Positions 23,475 through 31,385 are shown, numbered from the stretch's first letter. The stretch: 44,299 bases of DNA from Acidomonas methanolica (GCF_004346035.1 NZ_SLZN01000020.1:1-44299); one strand, 5' to 3'. Numbers and translations are program-made. The notes: generated from the letters alone by a model not told the origin.

Positions 23475-23894
23475 TTATGGATCACAAGCATTCTCCAGAG
23501 AGTTGGTGTGTAGCTCTGGGGAGAACGTCCAGTATTCGAGTGGCTTATAGTAGATACTGGCATCCGACAGCATAGAGGCGTGGGTCTGGCAAAAGTCCCT
23601 GAGCCGGTCATGATCGCCGATGATGTCGACATAGACCGACAGGAGATGGTTAGGAATTTCTCCGAGCGTCGTTTCAATGCGCTGATCTTTGCCCAGGCTA
23701 TAGTGAGCGAAATGTGCGTTGGAACTCTTGAAGCCTGCCTGTCGGGCCGCGTGGATCAATTCCTGGTAAAGTGGTCGGCTTCGAAACAGCGAAGCAATTT
23801 TCCCGCGGCCCTTGATAGCCGCGCGCGTGCCTCGGGTCATGAAAATCCGGATCATGCCGGCATGATGGGCAATCAGTGTTTTCGTTTCGGTCAT
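23475..23894 (-). CDS. DUF190/PII-like small protein
   Basis: The 139-residue protein contains MIRIFMTRGTR...RSRPLYQELIHAARQAGFKSSNAHFAHYSLGKDQRIETT...HLLSVYVDIIGDHDRLRDFCQTH. This follows the DUF190 pattern (PLY..ll..Ar..G..ga.v..g..GfG....., then V.v.iid....i..f), a ferredoxin-like PII-related fold. DUF190 proteins are often encoded beside fluoride exporters. It starts 44 bp after clcF on the same strand and so probably belongs to the clcF riboswitch operon, perhaps as a sensor or modulator of the antiporter. Similarity is from memory and moderate. The tail after about residue 118 is not family-like. Confidence 0.5.
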   Translation of the reverse strand: MTETKTLIAHHAGMIRIFMTRGTRAAIKGRGKIASLFRSRPLYQELIHAARQAGFKSSNAHFAHYSLGKDQRIETTLGEIPNHLLSVYVDIIGDHDRLRDFCQTHASMLSDASIYYKPLEYWTFSPELHTNSLENACDP

Positions 23895-23938
23895 GATTAC
23901 TCGATATCCTCAGAGGAATAACTGGGGTGCCGCAGAAG

Positions 23939-25291
23939 CTACGGCGTGGGAGGGTGGCGCGGGAGCGTGCGGGCATGACGCAGGGCCATGCCGCCGGCGA
24001 TCAGCGGGTGACGGATCTTGGGCACGCCGATGCGCTGGGAGAGATAGATCCCGGAATGGCCCGAACAGAGATAGGCCACGAAACAGCCGACGGCGATGTA
24101 GACCGTGTCGGCGGCGCCGAACAGTTCGACCCCCATCATCGTGCAGGCGAGCGGCGTGTTCGCCGCCCCCGCGAAGACGGCGACGAAGCCGATCGCGGCC
24201 ATCAGGTCGACCGGCGCGCCCAGCACGCCGGCCAGCGTGTGGCCGAGCCCCGCTCCGATGAAGAACAGCGGTGTCACCTCGCCCCCCTTGTAGCCGGTGG
24301 CCAGCGCCGTCACGGTGAAGACCAGCTTCCACAGCCAGCTCCAGGTGAAATCGCCCGGACCGAAGAAGCTGACGATGGCCGCACCCCCCACCTCGGCCGG
24401 GACGACGCCGAGGCCCAGATAATCCCGCGAGCCCACGAGCCAGACGAGCGCGATGGTCAGCACGCCGCCGATCGCCGGGCGCAGCCACGCGACGGGGCAG
24501 AGCCGCCGGAAGACCGGCGCCAGCCGGTGCACGCCCTCCGCGAAGGCCAGGCTCGCCAGCCCGAAGGCCACGGCGGCAAGGCCGACTTTTCCCAGAAGCA
24601 GCGGATTCGCATGGAAAACATCGCCCGCGCGATCGGGCACCCCCGCGACGCCGAGGTGATAGGGAACGTGGTGGACGCCCCAGCGATGGCAGGTCCAGTC
24701 GGCGATGATCGAGGACGCGGCGACGGGCACGAGAGCGGTGTATTCGATCCGCCCGACGGTCAGGACCTCCAGCCCGAAGATCGCGCCTGCGATCGGCGTG
24801 CCGAAGACGGCCCCGAAGCCCGCGGCGATGCCCGCCATCAGGATGATCCGCACGGCCTGGTCGTCCAGGCGGAACAGGCGCACGAAACCGCCCGCGATGC
24901 TGCCGCCGATCTGCACGGCGGTGCCCTCGCGCCCGACCGAGGCGCCGAACAGATGGCTGATGACGGTGCTGACCAAGACCAGCGGGGCCATGCGCAGCGG
25001 CACGCCGCCGCCGGGTTCGTGGATCTGGTCGACGATCAGGTTGTTGCCCCCTTCCGCCGACCGGCCGAACCAGTGATAGAGCAGCCCCGTCGTGATCCCG
25101 GCCAGCGGCAGCAGGTAGAGAAGCCAGGGATGGGCGAAACGGGTGGTCGTCACGTCGTCCAGCAGCCAGAGGAACAGGGCGCAGAGACTGCCGATGATGG
25201 CGGCCATGGGGAGGATCAGGGCCGCCCATTTGAGGGTCGCGCGCAGGTTCGCACGCCATCCGTCGAGCAGAGGGCGAAGGGAAAGCGTCAT
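23939..25291 (-). CDS. clcF: CLC-F fluoride/proton antiporter
   Basis: The 450-residue polytopic protein is a CLC of the fluoride-specific EriC-F clade. Features are [10 protein letters not shown] (residues 81-90) in place of the usual GSGIP anion motif, the gating glutamate Glu122 in [12 protein letters not shown], and [20 protein letters not shown] in the second half. It should expel fluoride driven by proton entry. ATG 25291 begins [12 protein letters not shown] with a weak ribosome-binding site. An in-frame ATG at 25378, 12 nt after a GGAGT element, would add 29 residues and is a real alternative because the porin leader uses the same spacing. A fluoride riboswitch lies upstream. Confidence 0.9.
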   Translation of the reverse strand: MTLSLRPLLDGWRANLRATLKWAALILPMAAIIGSLCALFLWLLDDVTTTRFAHPWLLYLLPLAGITTGLLYHWFGRSAEGGNNLIVDQIHEPGGGVPLRMAPLVLVSTVISHLFGASVGREGTAVQIGGSIAGGFVRLFRLDDQAVRIILMAGIAAGFGAVFGTPIAGAIFGLEVLTVGRIEYTALVPVAASSIIADWTCHRWGVHHVPYHLGVAGVPDRAGDVFHANPLLLGKVGLAAVAFGLASLAFAEGVHRLAPVFRRLCPVAWLRPAIGGVLTIALVWLVGSRDYLGLGVVPAEVGGAAIVSFFGPGDFTWSWLWKLVFTVTALATGYKGGEVTPLFFIGAGLGHTLAGVLGAPVDLMAAIGFVAVFAGAANTPLACTMMGVELFGAADTVYIAVGCFVAYLCSGHSGIYLSQRIGVPKIRHPLIAGGMALRHARTLPRHPPTP

Positions 25292-25413
25292 AGGTATCCG
25301 TGAAGGGCTGCGCGGCGCGGGGTCATGCAAGGCGGCTGCCTTGTGACCGGTGCGCGATGGACAAGAGAGAACTGGCATGACTCGATTCGGACTCCACCCC
25401 TTGGTGCCGCAAT

Positions 25414-25480
25414 GGCGAGGTAGGAATCATCAGCCCTCGCGGGCGGTTCGACCTTTGCAGGTCAGGCAGAGTCCATTGCC
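25414..25480 (-). promoter_or_regulatory. Fluoride riboswitch 1 (clcF leader)
   Basis: Read on the minus strand from 25480, the RNA has P1 (GGCA/TGCC) enclosing AATGGACTC, an added hairpin GACC-TGCAAA-GGTC, then GAACCGCCC-GCGA-GGGCTGATGA (P2) and the closing ATTCCTACC that forms the pseudoknot with GGA in the P1 loop. GAACCGCC and GGCTGATGA are hallmarks of the crcB motif. A TTGACT -35 element lies 36 nt upstream. A downstream GGAGT (complement of 25391-25395) can pair with ATTCC. Confidence 0.92.
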
Positions 25481-25483
25481 AAT

Positions 25484-25516
25484 TCCGACATGAACAGAAC
25501 GAAGGTGGAAAGTCAA
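25484..25516 (-). promoter_or_regulatory. Promoter of riboswitch 1
   Basis: On the minus strand TTGACT (complement of 25511-25516) is followed by 17 nt and a weak -10 hexamer (TCATGT). This places the start at or just before the riboswitch, and the layout is shared by all five riboswitch units. Confidence 0.55.
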
Positions 25517-25572
25517 GCGTACCGCGATACGGAGGCGCACAGGTCTATCTCTCGCTCGCAGCAGAGAGTCTC

Positions 25573-25601
25573 TTGACGGAACAATGAGCGTTCTCTATTC
25601 G
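25573..25601 (+). promoter_or_regulatory. Promoter of riboswitch 2
   Basis: TTGACG (25573-25578), 17-nt spacer and TATTCG (25596-25601). Transcription would begin about 8 nt later, immediately before the riboswitch at 25611. Confidence 0.6.
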
Positions 25602-25610
25602 ATTCGGATA

Positions 25611-25660
25611 GGAGATGGGGTTCCTCCTTTTAACCGCCGCATCGGCTGATGACTCCTGGC
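25611..25660 (+). promoter_or_regulatory. Fluoride riboswitch 2 (histidine phosphatase-DUF211-VIT1 leader)
   Basis: GGAG-ATGGGGTT-CCTCC forms P1 and its loop. TTTTAACCGCC-GCAT-CGGCTGATGA forms P2 and its flanks, and GACTCCTGGC is the 3' strand whose ACTCC pairs with GGGGT of the P1 loop. This is the compact canonical form. The same CTCC-T-GGC (25653-25660) can instead pair, with one bulged T, with GCCGGAG at 25680-25686, which contains the ribosome-binding site of the first gene, so translational control is likely. Confidence 0.93.
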
Positions 25661-25696
25661 ATGACGCGCAACAGCGCACGCCGGAGGTATGTCCTG

Positions 25697-26365
25697 ATGT
25701 CGAACCTTTCTTTCCCACCCGTTCTGTTGCCCCGTGGTGCCTCTCGCCTGATCCTGGTCCGGCATGGGGAAGTCCCGGGCATCCAGCCGCCGAGCTTTCG
25801 CGGAACGCAGACGCTCGCCTTGACCGATCGAGGCAGGGAACAGGCGATCTCGACCGCGCGGTATCTGTCTTCGACCTCACATGTGAAGGTCATTGCGACC
25901 AGTCCCTTGTCACGTTGTAGCGACACCGCGAAGGCCATTGCTGAATATCATGGCGATGTATTTACGCCTTTCGACGGTTTGACGGACTTCAATTATGGCG
26001 ACTGGCAGGGGCGATCCCATGCGGACATCGCCTCTGCCTTTCCTGATGAGTACAGCACTTGGATGAGAACGCCCGATCTTGCGCGTATTCCCAATGGCGA
26101 TACGCTTGAAGCGGTTGCCGGACGCGCAGTGGCGGCCGTAAACGTGGCTCTTTCCGGTGCCGAGAACGGCACGGCCGTCGTCGTGACGCACGACAGTGTC
26201 ATTCGGACGCTGATCCTGGCAATCCTCGGTCTGCCGCTGCGTGCTTACTGGACGTTCAATTCAGACCCGTGCGGTGTGAGCATTTTTACGTCCCGTCATG
26301 CGGCGTGGACTGTCGAGCGGATCAACGAGAGCGTTCATACACGCCTGCATTTTCCAGTGATCTGA
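25697..26365 (+). CDS. Histidine phosphatase (phosphoglycerate mutase-like)
   Basis: From ATG 25697 the product has 222 residues. It shows the histidine-phosphatase core: LILVRHGEVPG with phospho-acceptor His23, SPLSRCSDTA, FNYGDWQGRSHAD with the acid region, and AVVVTHDSVIRTL with His165. The substrate is unknown; general phosphatases, cobalamin-type phosphatases and phosphoglycerate mutases share this fold. Upstream in-frame ATGs (25649, 25661) lie in or against the riboswitch, and GGAGG at 25683-25687 fits 25697 best. It heads a three-gene fluoride-controlled operon with DUF211 and a VIT1-like protein. Confidence 0.85.
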   Translation: MSNLSFPPVLLPRGASRLILVRHGEVPGIQPPSFRGTQTLALTDRGREQAISTARYLSSTSHVKVIATSPLSRCSDTAKAIAEYHGDVFTPFDGLTDFNYGDWQGRSHADIASAFPDEYSTWMRTPDLARIPNGDTLEAVAGRAVAAVNVALSGAENGTAVVVTHDSVIRTLILAILGLPLRAYWTFNSDPCGVSIFTSRHAAWTVERINESVHTRLHFPVI

Positions 26366-26393
26366 AGGGTCGGGACTGGCACGGAGACACATC

Positions 26394-26690
26394 ATGGCCG
26401 AACACCTGAACGTGCGCCGAATTCTCCTGGACGTCGATCTTTCGATCCATGGACCGACATTGGTTGCCGTGGCGACAGCGATACAGTCCTCCGCCGGTGT
26501 GGCCGCCTGTAGCATCACCGTGACGGACATCGACACCGAGACGATTGGGACGGACGTTACCATCGAGGGCGAAAACATGGATTATGAAGGCGTGGTCGAG
26601 GCGATCGAAAAGACAGGCGCCGTGGTCCATAGTCTTGATCACCTTGCCGCCGGCGACAGGATTATCGAGAGCGTGCCCAGGCGCCGCTGA
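26394..26690 (+). CDS. DUF211 protein
   Basis: A 98-residue protein with NVRRILLDVDLSIHGPTLVAVATAIQSSAGVAACSITVTDIDTET...TIEGENMDYEGVVEAIEKTGAVVHSLDHLAAGDRIIE. This is the complete DUF211 pattern, a small ferredoxin-like domain better known from archaea. Its role is not established. It lies 28 bp after the phosphatase and its stop overlaps the VIT1-like start, an association also seen in other genomes. In this context it may bind a ligand or metal for the membrane partner, which is inference. Confidence 0.85.
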   Translation: MAEHLNVRRILLDVDLSIHGPTLVAVATAIQSSAGVAACSITVTDIDTETIGTDVTIEGENMDYEGVVEAIEKTGAVVHSLDHLAAGDRIIESVPRRR

Positions 26691-27244
26691 TGTCGCGGAC
26701 ATTTTCACGATGGCTTCGCGACCCCGAGAACAGGCTCGATATCGTTGCGGGCATGGTCGACGGAATCCTGAACGCCTTGACGCTGGCGTCCGGAAGTTTT
26801 CTCAAGGCCGGTCATGCCATTACGTTCACGCTTGCCTTGCGCGTCGGGGCAGCGGCGGCGCTCACCACGCTATTCGTCTTTTTCGTGGCGCATTACGCGC
26901 AGGAACGGACGGCGCTCGTGGGGATCGAAAGGGAACTTAATCTGCGTGGAGGCAGCCATTTGGCGGCGACTGCGCTGGGCCGCAAGGCGCTCGTCAATTC
27001 GGCGCTGGGGGCAGCACTCGCTGCCATATGCGGTCTGGCCGGCTCGGTCGCCCCGCTGCTTCTGGCAATGATTCTGCCTGGGCCGCCGTGGCTGGGACTC
27101 ATCGCTACACTCACAATGCTGGCTCTCCTCGGCGTGGCCCTTGCCAGGGCTTTCCACGGATCGCGGATTATATGGGGTACGGCGCTATTCCTTGGAGGTG
27201 GTGCGCTGGCCTATGTCGGTCTGAAATTGGGTCTCGTGCAGTGA
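26690..27244 (+). CDS. VIT1/CCC1-like membrane protein
   Basis: The 184-residue integral membrane protein begins MSRTFSRWLRDPENRLDIVAGMVDGILNALTLASG, matching the first helix of VIT/CCC1-related proteins (DGxxxxLTLA). About four to five membrane segments follow (for example AALTTLFVFFVAHYAQ and LALLGVALARAFHG). VIT1/CCC1 members move Fe2+ or Mn2+, but this DUF211-linked subgroup has no established substrate. Its start overlaps the DUF211 stop. Control by a fluoride riboswitch suggests a role in tolerance, either transport of fluoride or of a metal whose fluoride complex is harmful. Confidence 0.7.
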   Translation: MSRTFSRWLRDPENRLDIVAGMVDGILNALTLASGSFLKAGHAITFTLALRVGAAAALTTLFVFFVAHYAQERTALVGIERELNLRGGSHLAATALGRKALVNSALGAALAAICGLAGSVAPLLLAMILPGPPWLGLIATLTMLALLGVALARAFHGSRIIWGTALFLGGGALAYVGLKLGLVQ

Positions 27245-27256
27245 TCGCGGCGTATG

Positions 27257-27272
27257 GTCGAGGGTAAGCCCT
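27257..27272. terminator. Short hairpin between convergent VIT1-like and crcB genes
   Basis: GAGGG-TAAG-CCCTC forms a 5-bp stem in the 27-bp gap between converging genes. There is no clear T-run on either side, so it is a weak bidirectional terminator candidate. Confidence 0.35.
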
Positions 27273-27724
27273 CATGTCCGCCTATCCGGCATGATACGAG
27301 GGGGCGTCGTCGCGAGCGTATGAGAAACATGCTGATTGAGCGCCTCGGCGGAGATATAGCCGACAGCGGTTGCGCCAAGGCACAGAACCAGTGAAAGCGC
27401 GACGTTCAGAAGCGCGCGCCCGATCGCGCCGTCACGGACAAGGTCGATGGTCTGGAGGCTGAACGCGGAAAACGTCGTATATCCGCCGCAGAGCCCTGCC
27501 ATGAAAATCAGACGCGTCTCGTTCGTGGCAGGAAACCGTGCCCCGGCTACCGTCAGGGCGCTGAAAAAAGCGATGGCGAAGGAGCCGGTGAGATTGATAA
27601 GGATCGTCCCCCAAGGCAGCCGGTGGCTCCATGTCAGCGTCAGCACGCCGACGTAATAGCGCAGCAACGTTCCGATCGCCCCCGCTGCTGCTATCCATAG
27701 CGGAGTTGGAAAAGAAAACTCCAT
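27272..27724 (-). CDS. crcB: CrcB/FluC fluoride channel
   Basis: The 150-residue protein has four membrane helices. It carries the Fluc signatures GAIGTLLRY (residues 15-23), GTILINLTGSF with the conserved Asn44, and GGYTTFSAFS (80-89) with the Phe residues lining the fluoride path. It is a dual-topology dimeric channel that lets cytoplasmic fluoride escape. It starts 55 bp after uspA on the minus strand, so it is the second gene of the riboswitch-3 operon. The window therefore encodes both known exporter types, CLC-F and Fluc. The extended C-terminus (NQHVSHTLATTPPRIMPDRRT) is not part of the core. Confidence 0.93.
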   Translation of the reverse strand: MEFSFPTPLWIAAAGAIGTLLRYYVGVLTLTWSHRLPWGTILINLTGSFAIAFFSALTVAGARFPATNETRLIFMAGLCGGYTTFSAFSLQTIDLVRDGAIGRALLNVALSLVLCLGATAVGYISAEALNQHVSHTLATTPPRIMPDRRT

Positions 27725-27779
27725 GAACTCGTATTCCTCGGCCTGTGTTTTTGTGTTTCAGGAAATCCGTCAGCGGGTC

Positions 27780-28613
27780 TCAATGATGTGTCAGGATCGG
27801 CAGGGTCGCGTGTGCGAAAACATCCTGCGTCGGTCCTCCGAATAGCCATTCAAGGAAATGGGGCCGGGTGTAGGCCCCCATGATCAGCAGGTCGCTCTCG
27901 GCCGCCAGGGCGTGCGCGCGGATCTGCTCGCCGACGTCACTCCCGCTTTCGATCTGGAAGCGATCGACGGCGATCTTTACGCCCCGATCGGCAAGTGTAT
28001 GTGTGAAATCAGGCAATCCGGTTTCGCCACCGTCATGTTCACCGATGACAAAGGTGACTTTTTCCGCCGTCTCCAGGAGCGGCATGGCCGCGGAGATCGC
28101 ATGGTCGAGGGCACGGGAGGGATGCCATCCGATGACGGGTCGGCGTCCGACAGTGTCGTAATCCTGTAGCGGAGCGACAACCAATGTCGCTTCCGCGTCA
28201 TAAAGGATGCCGGCAAAGGCATCCGCGACATAACCGGGATCTCCCGCGCGAGGGCGGCCATGAACGACAAAATCCGCGTTTAGGGCTTCCTGCGCCGCGA
28301 TCTTGCGGACATCTCCCGCGATCTCGACCCATTCCTTGTCGGGTTGATGGCGGACGCCAGCGGCAATCGGGCCGATCCATGCCGACGCCAGCGTGCGCAG
28401 CTTGTCGGCCCGTTCTGCGACGTCCTGCGCAAAACGCTGCCGCTCTTCGCCGGTGGGCATCCCTTCATCCGGTGTCTGGAAAGCGGGATTATCGGCGGGG
28501 CGGGGGTGGAGAATCCGGATCTTATCGGCACGCAGACGCGCGCCGAGAGCACCTGCCGTCTTGAGTGTGAAGGCGGCCGTGTCAGGCCGATCGAGCACAA
28601 CCAGAAGCCGCAT
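27780..28613 (-). CDS. Universal stress protein family (UspA)
   Basis: The 277-residue protein from ATG 28613 (MRLLVVLDRPDTAAFTLKTAGALGARLRAD) has a UspA-like fold. The C-terminal half ends with AESDLLIMGAYTRPHFLEWLFGGPTQDVFAHATLPILTHH, an ATP-binding-type Usp motif in modified form. The length suggests two Usp domains in tandem, the first diverged. AGGGGAGA about 9 nt upstream supports 28613; a GTG at 28652 in frame lacks such a site. It is the first gene of the riboswitch-3 operon and is followed by crcB. Usp genes are known companions of fluoride riboswitches, but their role there is not understood. Confidence 0.85.
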   Translation of the reverse strand: MRLLVVLDRPDTAAFTLKTAGALGARLRADKIRILHPRPADNPAFQTPDEGMPTGEERQRFAQDVAERADKLRTLASAWIGPIAAGVRHQPDKEWVEIAGDVRKIAAQEALNADFVVHGRPRAGDPGYVADAFAGILYDAEATLVVAPLQDYDTVGRRPVIGWHPSRALDHAISAAMPLLETAEKVTFVIGEHDGGETGLPDFTHTLADRGVKIAVDRFQIESGSDVGEQIRAHALAAESDLLIMGAYTRPHFLEWLFGGPTQDVFAHATLPILTHH

Positions 28614-28701
28614 GACGTCATTCTCCCCTGCTGGTCGATGGTGAAACCACACGGAAGGGAAGACCAGATTGGACAGACTCCCCCCTCCGTAAACTTCGTC
28701 G

Positions 28702-28772
28702 GGTAGGAATCATCAGCCTCCGTCGCGGAAGCGGTTCGATCGCCATCAGGCCATCAGGCAGAATCCATTGCC
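28702..28772 (-). promoter_or_regulatory. Fluoride riboswitch 3 (uspA-crcB leader)
   Basis: Minus strand from 28772: GGCA-AATGGATTC-TGCC-type P1, an added hairpin GATGGCC-TGAT-GGCGATC, GAACCGC, GGCTGATGA and ATTCCTACC. The pseudoknot can form between GGATTC of the loop and GATTCC with one pyrimidine mismatch. A downstream GGGGGGAGT can compete for ATTCC. Confidence 0.92.
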
Positions 28773-28780
28773 TTGCTGAA

Positions 28781-28809
28781 TCTACAGCGTATTCGGCGGT
28801 GAAGGTCAA
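28781..28809 (-). promoter_or_regulatory. Promoter of riboswitch 3
   Basis: On the minus strand TTGACC (complement of 28804-28809), a 17-nt spacer and TGTAGA, ending 8 nt before the riboswitch. Confidence 0.6.
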
Positions 28810-28900
28810 TCTCTAAATCGGTTTCCTGTCTTGCAATATCGCTTGTGTTGATGTCAGCGGCGCATCCCCTGACCGCATGGATGATTGCTCGCAGCGATGC

Positions 28901-29476
28901 TCACCGATCATAAATCGTCACATTGAATTTCTTAATAATCCTGACATCGTCGCGGATGCCCAGAACGGAGATCGAAGCCGTCTCCAGATAAAAATGCTCA
29001 CCCAACGCAGCACGATTGTCGATCCAGACGCCTGCAATGCAACGCAGGATGTGGGCGTGGGCAAACAGCAGCACCGTGCCGTCATGTGTGAGCAGTTGCC
29101 GCACAAGGCGTGCGGAACGCTGTTGGAGATCGTCGAGATTTTCTCCCCCGGCGACGTCAGCGGTCCACAGGGACCATCCTTTTTCCTTATGACGGATTTC
29201 AGCCGTGGCCTTGCCTTCATAAATGCCATAATCCCACTCCGCCAGATCGGGCTCTACAATCGCCCGTGCCCCGAACCCCGCCAGAGAACAGGTTTCCCGA
29301 GCGCGGGCGAGCGGGCTGCACAAGACCTGTGTGAACACCTGCCGTGACAGTAATGGAGCCAGGGCTTTTGCCTGCCGCCGCCCCCGCTCGGTCAACGCAA
29401 TATCGGTGCGCCCGGTATGTTGCCCCGACAGGCTCCAGGCCGTTTCCCCATGGCGAACCATCCAGACCGTCGTCAT
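28901..29476 (-). CDS. Histidine phosphatase (phosphoglycerate mutase-like), second copy
   Basis: The 191-residue enzyme has MTTVWMVRHGETAWSLSGQHTGRTDIALTERG, with phospho-acceptor His9. SPLARARETCSLAG, the acid motif LAEWDYGIYEG and LLFAHAHILR with His140 complete the catalytic set. It resembles compact GpmB/acid-phosphatase-like members. It begins 16 bp after the AlgE-like porin stop on the same strand, so it is probably the second gene of the riboswitch-4 operon. A different histidine phosphatase heads the riboswitch-2 operon. The substrate is unknown. Confidence 0.85.
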   Translation of the reverse strand: MTTVWMVRHGETAWSLSGQHTGRTDIALTERGRRQAKALAPLLSRQVFTQVLCSPLARARETCSLAGFGARAIVEPDLAEWDYGIYEGKATAEIRHKEKGWSLWTADVAGGENLDDLQQRSARLVRQLLTHDGTVLLFAHAHILRCIAGVWIDNRAALGEHFYLETASISVLGIRDDVRIIKKFNVTIYDR

Positions 29477-29492
29477 TGCTGATACCTTTCAT

Positions 29493-31268
29493 TCAGAAGC
29501 GGAAAATGAGATTGGATTGGTAGTACGTGCTGCTTGATCCACCGGCATGATCAATGGCGCGGGACGTCATGAAGCGTGCGACATACTGGGTCCATGTCAG
29601 ATGACGACCGATTTGCAGTGTCATGGACGCCTGCGGCGCCATGCCGATGAAGCCGCCCCGCAGAGGATCAGAAAACGCGTATCGGCCTGACAGGAAATAG
29701 GAATAGACAGCATCGTTCGTGCTTTCCCGCCAGTAAAATGGATATTTCAGCGCGAGCGTCAGCTTTGGCAGTGGAGAGAAATCGAGAAAAGGCGCTACTC
29801 CGACCAGGTTGGAGCCGGTCAGGTAGGTGGTTGTGTCGATATAGTTCGTGTTCGGTCCGAATGGTTCGATATAGGTACCTACCGAGCCTGTCCTGCTATT
29901 GGCTCCGCCCCCCGAATAGACATCGGTTTGCACGCCGAGCGAGGGCTTCCAGGATATGCGGCGAAAATGATACGCGAGGCTCGTGTTGATCGCGAACGCG
30001 TTGACATTCCTTGTTTGCGCCGAATTGGCATAGCGGAACAGTCCGCCCTGATAGAGTCCGCCAAACGAGAATTCGACCGGACCTGCCATCCCGTGCCAGC
30101 GTACGCCAAAGTTATTGCGCGTGGTCGAACCGGCGGCTGTTGCCGTAATCGTGCTGATCGCAGCCGGGTGTCCCGAGAGTTTATAGCCGATGTAGAACAG
30201 ATCGAGGAACGACCAACCTTTCCCGCCAAATGCCTTGAAGTCCGGGGGGGCCAGAGTGACGTCTACCCCGTACAGTCGATTGGCGTAATTTTCGGTATCC
30301 TTGAAATCCTGCGGACCCGCATGGGTATCATTGGTCTGCACGAAATCGAAGGCGTCGACGCGGATTCGGGGCCAGATTGAATAGGCACGGAAACCGTCCC
30401 AGGAAATGGGAAGATTGGGGGTCTGCCTGTTCGACAGCATGTAGGCGGGGGCGTCGAGGAATTCCTGTCGTCCGAAGATAAAGCCGTTCTGCGCGCCCCA
30501 TGCGCGCCCTGTGAACTCCACGAAAGCCTGTTGCAGGTCGATCCCCTTCCGGTAGGTGGGGCCGTATCCGAAACCATCCCATCCCGCAGCATCCCCGTTG
30601 ACGATCTGGCCAAACAGGCGGACATGCGATCCGAGATGAAGGTCGGCACCATAGAGATTGCGAACGGTGAAACGGCCTGAATCGTTGTTGCGATAGGCAC
30701 CGAGGTCCGGCCGTGAGTCGAACCAGTTGCGCAGGCGCGTTTCGCCGGAGAAACCGAGCCAGACCGACCCGCTGTCGTTCAGGGCGATATATTTGAGTGC
30801 ATCCAGAGGGTCTTTTCGGTTGCAAGGGTCGCGCAAGGCACTCCAGTCTTCGGCCCATGGTTCCGTGCCATACATTTTGACCGGACCAAAACCAGCGGCC
30901 GAACCATCGCCCCGGTTGAAAATACCCCAGTCCCCCTGATGCGAGGGTGCGGATGGCGACGTCAGGCAGCGAGCCGATTGGCTTGTGGCCCGAACCTTGG
31001 CAGGAAATCCTGCTGCCTGAGCGTCGAATAGCGGCGAAGGCGTTTTCTGTGGGTACAGCGGGCCGAACGCTTCTGCGACGACCTGCGCTTGCGTACGAAA
31101 CGGACATATCATGAGACCCAGGCATAACAGACGGCCTGACAACCGGACGTATCGGACTTTCCCGGATGAGCGACCGAGAACGCCACGACCTGAATGTTGG
31201 CCGCCTGACGATGCATGCATCAGGAATGTGACCAGCACTATGGCGGTTGCTATCGAAACAACCGTCAT
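29493..31268 (-). CDS. AlgE-like outer-membrane porin (alginate-export family)
   Basis: The 591-residue protein looks like an alginate-export-type beta barrel: repeated amphipathic strands with Trp/Tyr girdles, GSVWLGFSGETRLRNWFDSRPDL, GLQ-type QQAFVEFTG, FGRQEFLDAPAYML, WDGFRAYSIWPRIRVDAFD and a terminal phenylalanine (YYQSNLIFRF) typical of outer-membrane proteins. The N-terminus is unusual, with two hydrophobic stretches (residues 4-17 and 45-60, the latter ending RTQAQ), so the signal peptide may be internal or the start may differ. ATG 31268 overlaps the stop of a 27-codon leader ORF. Its placement under a fluoride riboswitch, with a phosphatase behind it, suggests a passage for fluoride or a fluoride-complexed solute, which is inference. 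Confidence 0.75.
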   Translation of the reverse strand: MTVVSIATAIVLVTFLMHASSGGQHSGRGVLGRSSGKVRYVRLSGRLLCLGLMICPFRTQAQVVAEAFGPLYPQKTPSPLFDAQAAGFPAKVRATSQSARCLTSPSAPSHQGDWGIFNRGDGSAAGFGPVKMYGTEPWAEDWSALRDPCNRKDPLDALKYIALNDSGSVWLGFSGETRLRNWFDSRPDLGAYRNNDSGRFTVRNLYGADLHLGSHVRLFGQIVNGDAAGWDGFGYGPTYRKGIDLQQAFVEFTGRAWGAQNGFIFGRQEFLDAPAYMLSNRQTPNLPISWDGFRAYSIWPRIRVDAFDFVQTNDTHAGPQDFKDTENYANRLYGVDVTLAPPDFKAFGGKGWSFLDLFYIGYKLSGHPAAISTITATAAGSTTRNNFGVRWHGMAGPVEFSFGGLYQGGLFRYANSAQTRNVNAFAINTSLAYHFRRISWKPSLGVQTDVYSGGGANSRTGSVGTYIEPFGPNTNYIDTTTYLTGSNLVGVAPFLDFSPLPKLTLALKYPFYWRESTNDAVYSYFLSGRYAFSDPLRGGFIGMAPQASMTLQIGRHLTWTQYVARFMTSRAIDHAGGSSSTYYQSNLIFRF

Positions 31269-31348
31269 GACAGGCGCGTGAGCATATGGTCGCGGAGCAA
31301 GAAGAACCGATGCTCTCGATCATCGCGGGATCTATGAAAATGGCGCAT
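31265..31348 (-). CDS. 27-aa leader peptide upstream of the porin
   Basis: A minus-strand frame starts at ATG 31348 (MRHFHRSRDDREHRFFLLRD...) and stops at 31265-31267, overlapping the porin ATG by the ATGA arrangement. GAGGGAGGAG lies upstream, with 12 nt between GGAGT and the ATG, and can pair with the riboswitch 3' strand. Translation of the leader would then couple fluoride sensing to porin translation. The peptide is His/Arg-rich and probably has no function of its own. Confidence 0.5.
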   Translation of the reverse strand: MRHFHRSRDDREHRFFLLRDHMLTRLS

Positions 31349-31385
31349 GACTCTGGACGCACTCCTCCCTCATTTGCCACAGTGT

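Noticed and set aside
23927-25303. Long plus-strand frame of 458 codons opposite clcF
   Set aside because: It is the antisense of a clear CLC-F gene. The product is an implausible His/Asp/Arg/Gln-rich sequence produced by the GC-biased codon pattern.
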